Part shown: positions 6,080 to 12,736 of the stretch, in pieces
Numbering within the stretch: the stretch's first letter is position 1
Layout of the letters: the number at the start of each line of letters is the position of its first letter
Source of the DNA: Candidatus Hydrogenedentota bacterium
GTDB lineage: Bacteria > Hydrogenedentota > Hydrogenedentia > Hydrogenedentales > CAITNO01
DNA: 12,736 nucleotides
NCBI GenBank assembly: GCA_903822375.1
Contig: CAIJOU010000198.1
Coordinates: forward strand, 1 to 12,736
Direction of reading: 5' to 3'
The notes under the pieces: generated by a model
Databases searched by the model: none
The model's input: the letters and a program-made list of their open reading frames with translations, nothing else
What the model was told of the DNA's origin: nothing
Made by a program: the position numbers and the translations under genes

Positions 6080-8236
6080 ATGAAAATGCCGCTTTCGATA
6101 ACTGCCGTTCTGATTGCCCTCGCCATGCTTCCCGCTCTCGCGGCGGATGTCGCGCAGCCCGGCCCAGACCGCACCTCGTTCCAAGAGGGCGGCGGGTACA
6201 GTCCCAAGCTCGACATCGGCTCGGACATGGCGATGGTCTACGGCGTAGGCACGGACTTCGCTGAGCGGGCGAAAACATGGCGCGACAAGGGCTACACGGT
6301 CGGCATGATGACGGGCATCGCCTGGGGCGGTTACCAGGCGTATTACGTGGGGCCGGACGGATTCAAGAAGGACGAGGTCCAGACCGAGAAGAGCGGCAAG
6401 CTGATCCTGCACGGGGAGAATATCGGCTACAACGTGCCGACCGACGGCTACATCGAATTCCTCAAGAAATACATGGAGCCGGCCGTGGACGCGGGCGCGC
6501 AGGCCATATTCTTCGAGGAGCCGGAGTTCTGGACGCGCGCAGGGTGGAGCGAGGCGTTCAAGCAGGCGTGGCAGGCGTATTACGGCGAGCCCTGGCAGGA
6601 GCCCGACTCCACGCCCGAGGCGCAGTACCGCGCGAGCCGGCTGAAATACGAACTTTATTTCAAGGCGCTGCGCGAGGTGTCGAAGCATGTGAAGGAGCGC
6701 GCCGCGGCGCAGGGCAGACAAATCGAGTGCCACGTGCCCACGCACTCGCTCATCAACTATTCGCAGTGGGGCATCGTCAGCCCCGAGTCTCACCTGATGG
6801 ACATCAAGGAGATGGACGGCTACATCGCGCAGGTGTGGACCGGCACGGCGCGCACGCGCAACTGCTACCAGGGCCGGCTTGCCGAACGCACCTTTGAGAC
6901 GGCCTATCTTGAGTATGGACAGATGCTCGGCATGGTCCGTCCCACCGGCCGCAAGGTGTGGTTCCTCGCCGATCCCATCGAGGACAACCCGAACCGCAGT
7001 TGGAACGACTACAAGCGCAACTATGAATGCACGGTCATCGCGTCACTCTTCTGGCCCGAGGTGTTCCGCTACGAGGTGATGCCCTGGCCGGGCCGCATTT
7101 TCCAGGGCAGCTATCCAAAGGTGGACCTCGACAGCAAGTCGAACGCAAAGGAAGGCATCCCGGCCGAATACGCCACGCAGTTGCTGGCGGTGATCAACGC
7201 GCTCAACGACATGGACCAGCCCGTCGTGTCCTACGACAGCGGCACGCGCGGTATCGGCGTGATCGTCTCCGATTCGATGATGTTCCAGCGCGCCGCGCCC
7301 AAACAGAGCGACGGCGGCCTCGGCCAGTTCTACGGGCTCGCGCTGCCCTTCGTAAAGGCGGGCGTGCCCATCGAGGTGGTCCAGATGGAGAACCTGCCGC
7401 AGGCGAACACGCTGGGCACCTGCCGGGTCGCGCTGCTCACCTACGAGGGCCAGAAACCGCTCAAGCCGGAATACCATGCGCAGTTGGATGCGTGGGTGCG
7501 CGCGGGCGGTTGCCTGCTGTTCGTCGACGACAATGCTGACCCGTACCACCACGTGCGAGAATGGTGGAATGACCAGGGCAAGAACGACGGCACGGCATCG
7601 GACGACCTGCTCAAGCGCCTGGGCGTCACCGACGCGGCCAAGTCGGCGCCCGAGGCGGTCGGCAAGGGCTGGGTGCGCGTGATCGCCGACCGACCCGGCG
7701 CCATGCAGAAGCGCGAAGACGGCGCGCAGCAGGTGCGCGACGCCGTGTCGGGCCTGCTCGAAAAACTGGGCGACACGCTGAAGACGCAGAACTATCTGAA
7801 ACTGCAGCGCGGACCCTATGTCATCGCGTCGGTCATGGAAGAATCAACCTCCGAAGAACCGCTCAAAATCACGGGCCAGTTCATCGACCTGTTTGATCCC
7901 ATGCTGCCCGTGGTGGCGGAGAAGGTATTGAAACCCGGCGAGCGCGTGCTGCTCTACGACCTCGCCTGGGCGCGCAGGCAGGGCATGAACAAGAAGGTCG
8001 CCGCCGCGTCCACCCGCATAAGGGAAGAGCGCAGGCTGGAGGACGGCGTACGGCAGTTCACGACGCGCGGCCCCGAGGGCACCCGCGCGCGGGCGCGCAT
8101 CACGCTCATGGAAGAGCCCAAGAGCGTCACCACGGAACCGAGCATTCCCGTGGCCACGGTCTGGGACAAGGCCAGCCGCACGCTCTGGATCGACTTCGAC
8201 AACGCCGCGCGGGACATCGTGTTCAGCATCAAATGA
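6080..8236 (+). CDS. Exported GH42-like (beta-galactosidase clan) protein
   Basis: The product has 718 residues with a Sec signal peptide (1-22, ALA-AD). Residues about 45-400 look like a GH42-type TIM barrel. Strand end AIFFEEPEFW (142-151) supplies Glu146/Glu147 as acid/base candidates and is followed by WSEAFKQAWQAYYGEPWQEP, the region typical of this group. CHVPTHS (217-223) and RKVWFLADPI (291-300) are further barrel strands. About 410-520 resembles the class I glutamine-amidotransferase-like trimerisation domain: YGLALPFVKAGVPIEVVQME, VALLTYEGQKPL, LDAWVRAGGCLLFVDD. The C-terminal 190 residues are probably beta-rich. GGAAAG lies 9 bases before the ATG. The catalytic pair is not proven, and the substrate is unknown. 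The stop overlaps an ATG of the oxidoreductase frame, so the two are co-transcribed. Confidence 0.7.
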   Translation: MKMPLSITAVLIALAMLPALAADVAQPGPDRTSFQEGGGYSPKLDIGSDMAMVYGVGTDFAERAKTWRDKGYTVGMMTGIAWGGYQAYYVGPDGFKKDEVQTEKSGKLILHGENIGYNVPTDGYIEFLKKYMEPAVDAGAQAIFFEEPEFWTRAGWSEAFKQAWQAYYGEPWQEPDSTPEAQYRASRLKYELYFKALREVSKHVKERAAAQGRQIECHVPTHSLINYSQWGIVSPESHLMDIKEMDGYIAQVWTGTARTRNCYQGRLAERTFETAYLEYGQMLGMVRPTGRKVWFLADPIEDNPNRSWNDYKRNYECTVIASLFWPEVFRYEVMPWPGRIFQGSYPKVDLDSKSNAKEGIPAEYATQLLAVINALNDMDQPVVSYDSGTRGIGVIVSDSMMFQRAAPKQSDGGLGQFYGLALPFVKAGVPIEVVQMENLPQANTLGTCRVALLTYEGQKPLKPEYHAQLDAWVRAGGCLLFVDDNADPYHHVREWWNDQGKNDGTASDDLLKRLGVTDAAKSAPEAVGKGWVRVIADRPGAMQKREDGAQQVRDAVSGLLEKLGDTLKTQNYLKLQRGPYVIASVMEESTSEEPLKITGQFIDLFDPMLPVVAEKVLKPGERVLLYDLAWARRQGMNKKVAAASTRIREERRLEDGVRQFTTRGPEGTRARARITLMEEPKSVTTEPSIPVATVWDKASRTLWIDFDNAARDIVFSIK

Positions 8237-8256
8237 CGGACCGGCAGGAGCACCCC

Positions 8257-9315
8257 ATGAAAGCGCCGCTGGGCATTGGCTTCATCAGCTTCGCGCACGG
8301 CCACGTCGCGGCCTACGCGCAGGTCATGAAGGACTTCGACGACGTGAAACTCGTCTGCGCGTGGGACGCCGACCCCGTGCGGGGAAAAGCTGTCTGCGCC
8401 GAAACCGGCATGAAATACACGCCGCACCTGGAGAAGCTGCTCGACAACCCGCGCATCCAGGCCGTCATTATCGGCAGCGAAACGGTCCACCACGAAAAGC
8501 ACGTCCTCGCGGCGGCGCGCGCGGGCAAACACATCCTGCTGCAAAAGCCGCTGGCGCTCTCGCTCAAATCGTGTGACCGCATGATCCGGGCCGTCGAAAA
8601 ATCCGGGGTGCGTTTCGCCATGGCCTTCCAGATGCGTCACGACCCGGCCAACCGGCGCATCAAGGAAATCGTCGACTCGGGCGTGCTCGGCGACATCGCC
8701 GTCGTGCGCCGCCGCCACTGCATCGGCGTCTGCCTCGTGCCCGCCTTCATCAACGGCCAGTCCAAATGGCATCTCAGCGCGAAGATGAACAAAGGTATGT
8801 TCGCCGACGACGCGGCACACCCCGCCGACTGGTTCCACTGGATCTTCGGCAAGCCCGCCAGCGTCATTGCCGAGATCGACAACGTCATCACCGACTGCGC
8901 GCCCGACGACAACGGCATCGCCGTCTACCGCTGGGATTCGGGCATGATGGGCACGCTGTTCAACAGTTCCACCGTCATCGCCGCCGAGAACACCACCGAA
9001 ATCTACGGTTCGAAAGGTTGCCTCATCCAGAACTACGGCGACGCCCCCTCCTGCTCCGTGCCCCGCCGGCCCGACGGCCCGGCGCTCAAGTGGTTCCTGT
9101 ACGGGGAGTCGGACTGGCGCGTCGAGGATATCCCCATCCCGCCCGACCAGGGCCACCGCATCCGCGCCGTGCCCCGCCCGTGGGTCGACGCCATGCGCAA
9201 CGACGCGCCCCTGCCCGCCACCATTCACGACGGCCGTGTCGCCGCCGAAATGGTTTTCGCAGCCTATGCGGCCGCCAAGACGGGAACTCGGGTACGATTC
9301 CCCTTCGGCGGGTGA
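8257..9315 (+). CDS. Gfo/Idh/MocA family NAD(P)-dependent oxidoreductase
   Basis: The product has 352 residues. The N-terminal Rossmann fold begins LGIGFISFAHGHVAAY (5-20), in the place of the usual GxGxxG. VKLVCAWDADP (30-40), AVIIGSETVHHEKHVLAAARAGKHI and QKPLALS follow. The family's catalytic EKP reads QKP here (96-98), keeping the lysine. The dimerisation/catalytic half includes DDAAHPADWFHWIFGKP with His188. Members usually oxidise or isomerise sugars or inositols through NAD(P), which suits a step after hydrolysis by the preceding protein. I chose ATG 8257 with AGGAG 6 bases upstream. An in-frame ATG at 8233 overlaps the previous stop (ATGA) and would add 8 residues, but lacks a ribosome site of its own. 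No signal peptide is seen, so it is likely cytoplasmic. Confidence 0.87.
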   Translation: MKAPLGIGFISFAHGHVAAYAQVMKDFDDVKLVCAWDADPVRGKAVCAETGMKYTPHLEKLLDNPRIQAVIIGSETVHHEKHVLAAARAGKHILLQKPLALSLKSCDRMIRAVEKSGVRFAMAFQMRHDPANRRIKEIVDSGVLGDIAVVRRRHCIGVCLVPAFINGQSKWHLSAKMNKGMFADDAAHPADWFHWIFGKPASVIAEIDNVITDCAPDDNGIAVYRWDSGMMGTLFNSSTVIAAENTTEIYGSKGCLIQNYGDAPSCSVPRRPDGPALKWFLYGESDWRVEDIPIPPDQGHRIRAVPRPWVDAMRNDAPLPATIHDGRVAAEMVFAAYAAAKTGTRVRFPFGG

Positions 9316-9323
9316 AACCAACC

Positions 9324-9330
9324 TTTTTTT
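9324..9330 (+). terminator. T7 run after the oxidoreductase gene, weak terminator candidate
   Basis: Seven T residues lie 9 bases after the stop codon. The sequence before them forms only a very short stem (GGT-GAA-ACC), so this is at best a weak intrinsic terminator. The large hairpin at 9341-9412, just downstream, may be the real end. Confidence 0.25.
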
Positions 9331-9340
9331 GAACCACGGA

Positions 9341-9412
9341 GGCACGAAGGACACGAAGGGAAAGACAAGGGAACCATTTCGTGCCTTGTCTTACTTCGTA
9401 CTGCTGTGTGCC
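9341..9412. repeat. Large imperfect hairpin of the CACGAAGG repeat type
   Basis: A 30-base arm (9341-9370, containing ACGAAGG twice and AAAGACAAGG) pairs imperfectly with 9384-9412. The best-paired part is AAGACAAGG against CCTTGTCTT, continuing to ACGAAG against CTTCGT and GGCAC against GTGCC. It is preceded by GAACCACGGA. Sequences of this wording are widespread as intergenic multi-copy elements in environmental bacterial genomes (recalled, not searched). It sits in the 397-base gene-free stretch 9316-9712, which also holds the double-hairpin repeat copy 2 and the promoter-like element at 9623-9658. Confidence 0.6.
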
Positions 9413-9451
9413 AGAATCGTCGCCGAATAGGGCAATTCTGGTGAGTGTGGG

Positions 9452-9496
9452 ACATACACCCCCCGCCCTTCGGGCTGCCCCCCTCGAAGGGGGGAC
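9452..9496. repeat. Double-hairpin intergenic repeat, copy 2
   Basis: The copy opens ACATACACCCCCCGCCC like copy 1 at 531-583. The first hairpin is GCCC-TTC-GGGC (9465-9475). The second is a perfect CCCCCCT-CGA-AGGGGGG (9478-9494). The arms differ in sequence from copy 1 but both keep pairing, which indicates that structure is conserved more than sequence. A short ATTCGCGACTT tract follows (ATTCTCGCGACTT in copy 1). Confidence 0.6.
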
Positions 9497-9622
9497 TTGG
9501 ATTCGCGACTTTCCTGGTTGCGGCTGTGCTACTCCAAGACCTTCGTGTGGTTCAAAAGAAAGACTTGCATATCGTTGGGCAGAGCCGGGAAGGTCTCCGG
9601 GCAGCGCCGAAACCGGAAGACG

Positions 9623-9658
9623 CCGTTCTCAGTCAAACCGCTGAACTTACAATAGTCC
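9623..9658 (+). promoter_or_regulatory. Diverged fourth boundary element with TACAAT -10 box
   Basis: It begins CCGTTCTCAGTCA, close to copies 2 and 3 of the island repeat, and ends CCGCTGAACTTACAATAGTCC, matching the shape CCGCTG-N3-TTANANTAG. TACAAT at 9648-9653 is one base off the TATAAT consensus. The -35 is unclear (TTCTCA at 16 bases). The predicted start near 9660 gives the C45 gene a leader of about 53 bases. Confidence 0.45.
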
Positions 9659-9712
9659 CTTTCTGTCGCCGAGGTGCGCACGCGAAAAGCCCGTTCTTTT
9701 GGAGGACCCGAC

Positions 9713-11092
9713 ATGATAAAGCGCAATTTGGACCGCATCCTGCTGGCGCTGCTGCTGCTGGTGGCCATGCTTCTGGGCATCCTGCCGGCTTTTGCCGAGA
9801 CCATTCCCGACCCGAACCGCCCGGTCACCATCATCGCCGATCAGGAGGTGAAACTGGTGGACCAGGAGGGCGAGGGGCGGCTTTACCAGGTGGGCGAATG
9901 GCCCGTGCTCGTCATGAAGGGCACGCCGTCGGAAATGGGCTACCAGCATGGACGCCTGATGGCCAAGAAGATCACGCACATGATGAAGGAGGGGTACATG
10001 ACCAAGGCGCTCTACGGCCGCGGCTACACGCGCGACTACGTGATGGAGCAGTCGGTGCGCATGGAGAAGCATTTCCCCGCCGCAATCGTCCAGGAACTCA
10101 AGGGGATCGTCGAGGGACTGAAGAAGGCCGGGGTCGACGATGTGGCCTATGAGGACGTGCGGCTCGGCATAACCCAGGCCGAAATCCTGCATTTCCCGCC
10201 CAACTCGCCGCCGTCATGCTCGAATTTTGCCGTCTGGGGCAAATGGACCACCGACGGCCGCCTGCTGCACGGGCGCAACCTGGACTGGAGCATCAAGGGC
10301 GGCGCGCAGCAGGATGCGGCCATTCTGGTGTGGCGGCCCAAGGGCGGCACGCCCTTCATGATGGTCGGCTGGGCCGGCGGCGTGGGCAGCGTGAGCGGCA
10401 TGAACGCCAAGGGCATGACCCTCGGCGAGATGACCCTCCCCTCGCCCGACGCCACCTTTGACGGCCTGCCCCTGTTCCTGCAGATGCGGCTCATGCTCGA
10501 AAAGACCGGGACCATCGATGAGGCCGTGAAGTTCTTCCAGGACTGCAAGCGCACCACCGGCTGGAACTTCATCATCGGCGACGGCAAGCTCCCCGACGGC
10601 CGCGCGCTGGAAACCGACTGGAAATACTGCAACGTGTTCACGACGATGGACCCGAAAGAAACCGACCTGACCGGACACTGGGGCATGGTGGACTGTGTGC
10701 GCCGCACGAACCACCCGGTCGACATCGACCAGCTGTTCCGCCTCGCCAAGGCTTTCGGCGACAAGTTCAAACTTACGGTGACAGAAAAGGATCAGATCCC
10801 CCTGCTCATCCCCATGCTGAAAACCCAGGACTCATGGCAGCGCTACGAATGGCTGAGCCAGTGCATCGACGGGCATCCCGGCAAGATTGACATCGAGCAG
10901 GCCGTCCGCATCCTCTCCACCGGCCCGGTCTACAGCGATGCCACGCTGCATTCGTGGGTGATGGACCCCAAGAACAAGACCGCCTACGTGGCCAACGCCG
11001 GCGACAATCCGCCTGTCACCGCCACTGACCGGCCCTTCACCAAGATTGACTTGGGACAGTGGTTCAGCCAGGAAGGTGAACCGGCGCGGTAG
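9713..11092 (+). CDS. Exported C45-family autoproteolytic acyltransferase/hydrolase (Ntn hydrolase)
   Basis: The product has 459 residues and belongs by motif to peptidase family C45, the acyl-CoA:6-aminopenicillanic acid acyltransferase-like Ntn hydrolases, which cleave themselves to expose an N-terminal Cys. A signal peptide covers 1-28 (LLALLLLVAMLLGILPAFA). The pro-segment has the family's TPSEMGYQHG (71-80). The predicted nucleophile is Cys169 in PPSCSNFAVWG, followed by DGRLLHGRNLDW (181-192). MVGWAGGVGSVSGMNAKGMTLGEM (217-240) is the following core. Real substrates are probably N-acyl or peptide amides in the periplasm or outside, not penicillin. GGAGG lies 7 bases before ATG 9713; a GTG at 9674 would add 13 residues and spoil the signal peptide. 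It converges with the minus-strand gene at 11173-12159. Confidence 0.85.
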   Translation: MIKRNLDRILLALLLLVAMLLGILPAFAETIPDPNRPVTIIADQEVKLVDQEGEGRLYQVGEWPVLVMKGTPSEMGYQHGRLMAKKITHMMKEGYMTKALYGRGYTRDYVMEQSVRMEKHFPAAIVQELKGIVEGLKKAGVDDVAYEDVRLGITQAEILHFPPNSPPSCSNFAVWGKWTTDGRLLHGRNLDWSIKGGAQQDAAILVWRPKGGTPFMMVGWAGGVGSVSGMNAKGMTLGEMTLPSPDATFDGLPLFLQMRLMLEKTGTIDEAVKFFQDCKRTTGWNFIIGDGKLPDGRALETDWKYCNVFTTMDPKETDLTGHWGMVDCVRRTNHPVDIDQLFRLAKAFGDKFKLTVTEKDQIPLLIPMLKTQDSWQRYEWLSQCIDGHPGKIDIEQAVRILSTGPVYSDATLHSWVMDPKNKTAYVANAGDNPPVTATDRPFTKIDLGQWFSQEGEPAR

Positions 11093-11172
11093 TGTGGGCG
11101 GGAATCCGCAAAGCATGACAGGACACACCGTGTTTCTGATGTGACGGGACGAACCGGACCGCAAATGCGGCG

Positions 11173-12159
11173 CTATTCGCGCCCGCTGAATGCTTCCAGG
11201 CGGGCATGGGTGTTGATCGCTCTGGGCAGGGTTTCCGCATCCTCCTGGAACCAGATTTGGTTCCTTCCCGATTTCTTGGCCCTGTACATGCATGCGTCGC
11301 TGCGCTTGATGCAAACGGCCACGTCCTCCTCCTCGCGATAGACGCTAACCCCCGCGCTGATGGTGACGGGAATGCTTTCGCCATTGTGGGAAATCGCCGC
11401 GGAAGCCACGCCAAGGCGCGTCCGTTCAGCCACGGCAACGGCCTGGGGCAGGTCTGTCTCCACCAGAACGGTCAGGAACTCCTCCCCACCCCATCGCGCG
11501 CAAAGGTCCCATCCACGGGCATGGCCCTTCAGAATCTTGGCTACCTCAACAATGACCGCATCTCCGGCATCATGGCCGTAAGTGTCATTGACCCGCTTGA
11601 AATGATCGATGTCGGCAATCATGACCGCGAAGGTCCTCCTGGACCTTCTGGCGCGGTAGGTCTCCCGTTGAAAAAGCTCCTCAACGCCGCGACGATTGAG
11701 CAGCCCCGTCAGCGGGTCCGTCTGGGAGACTGTCTCCAGTTCCCGGTTCTTGCGCAGAAGTTCCTCCCGATTTGCCGCCAGCACCTCCACCATCAAATTG
11801 AAGCTGTCCGATAATTCGCCCATGAAATCCACGCGCTGGGAAAAATCCCCCCTGGCGACCTGCTGGGTCTGCCACGCCAGAAGACGCAGGTCGGCCTGAA
11901 GGCCTTTGGCGCTGCGGAGCAGCGCCATCTGTTCATGAAGGAGGGGCTCAGGGCCGAGTTCTTCCCGAAACAGGGCAAACTGGAGCCGCTGCATGGGCCG
12001 GTACTTGGATATAAACCGGTTGGCATGGTTCACAAACTGCCTGATTTCATTGTCCGGATAACCGGGCGGCAGATCAATGAAATCCGGGGTCACGCCGTCA
12101 ACAAGCAGGGCTATGGCCTCCGTAATACGGGCGATCTGTTCTTCGTCTACACTGAGCAT
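11173..12159 (-). CDS. Diguanylate cyclase with HAMP-like segment and intact I-site
   Basis: The product has 328 residues and makes cyclic di-GMP from two GTP. Residues 1-95 form a helical N-terminal region without a membrane segment. Residues about 98-128 (VARGDFSQRVDFMGELSDSF) look like a HAMP-type signal transducer, followed by a short coiled coil (128-145). The GGDEF domain starts at TDPLTGLLNRRG (147-158). It has DIDHFKRVNDTYGHDAGD (183-200) and the active-site GGEEF (224-228). The inhibitory RxxD site is present as RGWD (215-218), exactly five residues before GGEEF, so product inhibition is expected. The ATG has only a weak AAGGG upstream, and an in-frame stop lies shortly before it, so this start is the only ATG available at the N-terminus. 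It appears cytoplasmic and probably senses through a partner protein. Its leader of about 260 nt is described separately. Confidence 0.93.
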   Translation of the reverse strand: MLSVDEEQIARITEAIALLVDGVTPDFIDLPPGYPDNEIRQFVNHANRFISKYRPMQRLQFALFREELGPEPLLHEQMALLRSAKGLQADLRLLAWQTQQVARGDFSQRVDFMGELSDSFNLMVEVLAANREELLRKNRELETVSQTDPLTGLLNRRGVEELFQRETYRARRSRRTFAVMIADIDHFKRVNDTYGHDAGDAVIVEVAKILKGHARGWDLCARWGGEEFLTVLVETDLPQAVAVAERTRLGVASAAISHNGESIPVTISAGVSVYREEEDVAVCIKRSDACMYRAKKSGRNQIWFQEDAETLPRAINTHARLEAFSGRE

Positions 12160-12296
12160 CGGACGATGCCCTTCATGCCGCGGGATTCACGTCGAACCGA
12201 CCCGGATGGTCTGCGGCAACCGTCCGCCACGCCCCGGACAACATCTTCCGGCATGTCCCGTTCGAATCCCGCCTCTTCCCGCTCTTCCCTGAACAC
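12147..12296 (-). CDS. Possible 49-residue leader ORF overlapping the diguanylate cyclase start
   Basis: A GTG at 12296 is preceded, nine bases away, by a perfect AGGAGG (12306-12311 on this strand). The frame runs 49 codons and stops 13 bases inside the cyclase gene. The peptide is Arg/Glu-rich (REEREEAGFERDMPEDVV near its start) and resembles no family I know. The cyclase itself has a poor ribosome site, so translation of this frame could be needed to deliver ribosomes to it (translational coupling). Third-position GC is only moderate. It may be an untranslated leader. Confidence 0.3.
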   Translation of the reverse strand: MFREEREEAGFERDMPEDVVRGVADGCRRPSGSVRRESRGMKGIVRCSV

Positions 12297-12427
12297 TGTG
12301 AGACTCCTCCTGTTCACGCTCCTGCCACAGGCCTTGTGGGCAGGCCGAGAACCCACTCTACGAAGCGGTCAAATGCTCCTGCCAATTACATTGACCACCG
12401 TCGTGCTCGGTTCCCTACAACAGCTTT

Positions 12428-12456
12428 AGTATAGGCGACGCCGCCGCGCAGGTCAA
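12428..12456 (-). promoter_or_regulatory. Promoter TTGACC-N17-TATACT for the diguanylate cyclase
   Basis: On the minus strand TTGACC (12456-12451) and TATACT (12433-12428) are separated by exactly 17 bases, each one base off the sigma-70 consensus. The transcript would start near 12421, leaving a leader of about 260 nt before the ATG at 12159. This is the best promoter in the window by sequence. Confidence 0.6.
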
Positions 12457-12540
12457 AATGCTCTCACCGGGATACTCTCCCGAGCGTGACCCCGGGCTTT
12501 CATCTTCCGTCGTCAAGCTTCAGAATCACAAGATCGGCCA

Positions 12541-12556
12541 GCAACCCTCCGGTTGC
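12541..12556. repeat. Short perfect hairpin GCAACC-CTCC-GGTTGC
   Basis: A 6-bp stem with a 4-nt loop lies in the stretch 12457-12659, where I see no credible gene. A second small GC-rich stem (GGCG-AAAA-CGCC) lies just downstream, and a near-palindrome AACCCGGCGCCCGGTT occurs about 75 bases downstream. They could be upstream control sites for the cyclase or ends of the transcript entering from the right edge. Confidence 0.3.
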
Positions 12557-12659
12557 AGCGCGGGGAAAAGGACCGTGATATGGGCGAAAACGCCAAGAGC
12601 TGCATGCCGGGAACGCAGCCAACCCGGCGCCCGGTTGAGCAACGCCGCGAACAGTCTTC

Positions 12660-12736
12660 CTAGGCCCGGTCGCTGACCGGTTTCACGTGTGCGCGGTCGT
12701 CAACCGCCTGGGGCGGGTTGTCCGCATCATTCTGAA
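12660..12736 (-). CDS. Possible C-terminal end of a gene entering from the right edge
   Basis: One minus-strand frame is open from the window edge to a TAG at 12662-12660. It gives 24 codons with high third-position GC and an ordinary-looking ending (NPPQAVDDRAHVKPVSDRA). The other two frames in this strand close sooner. Too little is present to name a family, and a chance open frame of this length is quite possible. Confidence 0.3.
   Translation of the reverse strand, partial: QNDADNPPQAVDDRAHVKPVSDRA

Noticed and set aside
7954..9354. A 466-codon minus-strand frame opposite the oxidoreductase
   Set aside because: Composition (Val/Gly/Asp/His-rich) is typical of antisense of a GC-rich gene; the plus-strand Gfo/Idh/MocA motifs decide the coding strand.
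9236..9430. A 64-codon plus-strand frame running over the large hairpin
   Set aside because: It lies partly inside the oxidoreductase gene in another frame and partly in a repeat; such frames are usual by-products of this repeat type.
11093..11172. A bidirectional terminator between the convergent genes
   Set aside because: Only very short stems (CCGC-AAAT-GCGG; ACAC-ACC-GTGT) and no T-run on either strand.
12458..12676. A 72-codon plus-strand frame in the right-hand non-coding stretch
   Set aside because: No ribosome site, mixed codon use, no recognisable domain, and it runs against the likely promoter and the edge frame on the minus strand.

Overview
This is a GC-rich chromosomal window, roughly 65% GC by eye in the large genes. 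It fits an uncultured, polysaccharide-degrading bacterium of the Planctomycetes/Verrucomicrobia/Hydrogenedentes kind. The grounds are large secreted TIM-barrel glycosidase-like proteins, a Gfo/Idh/MocA oxidoreductase, an ECF sigma/anti-sigma pair, and several families of intergenic repeats. The assignment is an inference from gene content only. I see no rRNA, tRNA, CRISPR array, transposase or phage gene.

Layout, left to right. Positions 1-409 hold a small secreted Ala/Pro/Thr-rich protein behind an inverted-repeat operator candidate. Positions 410-747 are non-coding, with a strong 18-bp hairpin, a double-hairpin dispersed repeat, and a cluster of CTGAA/TTCAG half-sites beside a -10-like box. 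Positions 748-2390 are an ECF sigma factor and its membrane anti-sigma partner, overlapping by ATGA. Positions 2475-4583 are a secreted glycoside-hydrolase-like protein with its own TTGACC-N18-CACAAT promoter.

Positions 4603-5969 form an AT-richer island. It holds a membrane-anchored acyl-carrier-protein-like protein, whose usual serine is replaced by Asp, and two tandem paralogous three-helix membrane proteins of an unrecognised family. A repeated element sits at all three gene boundaries. Positions 6080-9315 are a second secreted GH42-like protein followed directly by a Gfo/Idh/MocA oxidoreductase. Positions 9316-9712 are a gene-free stretch with a large hairpin, the second double-hairpin repeat and a fourth, diverged copy of the island element. 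Positions 9713-11092 are an exported C45 (acyl-CoA:6-APA acyltransferase-like) Ntn-hydrolase.

The convergent minus-strand gene at 11173-12159 is a diguanylate cyclase with GGEEF and an intact RxxD inhibitory site. It is driven by a good TTGACC-N17-TATACT promoter about 270 nt upstream, and the leader contains a short open frame behind an AGGAGG. The right edge may hold the last 24 codons of another minus-strand gene.

How they may work together (inference): the two exported hydrolase-like proteins and the oxidoreductase look like a carbohydrate utilisation locus. The sigma/anti-sigma pair and the c-di-GMP synthase are regulatory neighbours without a visible direct link. The least explained part is the 4.6-6.08 kb island, which is where I would look for something undescribed.
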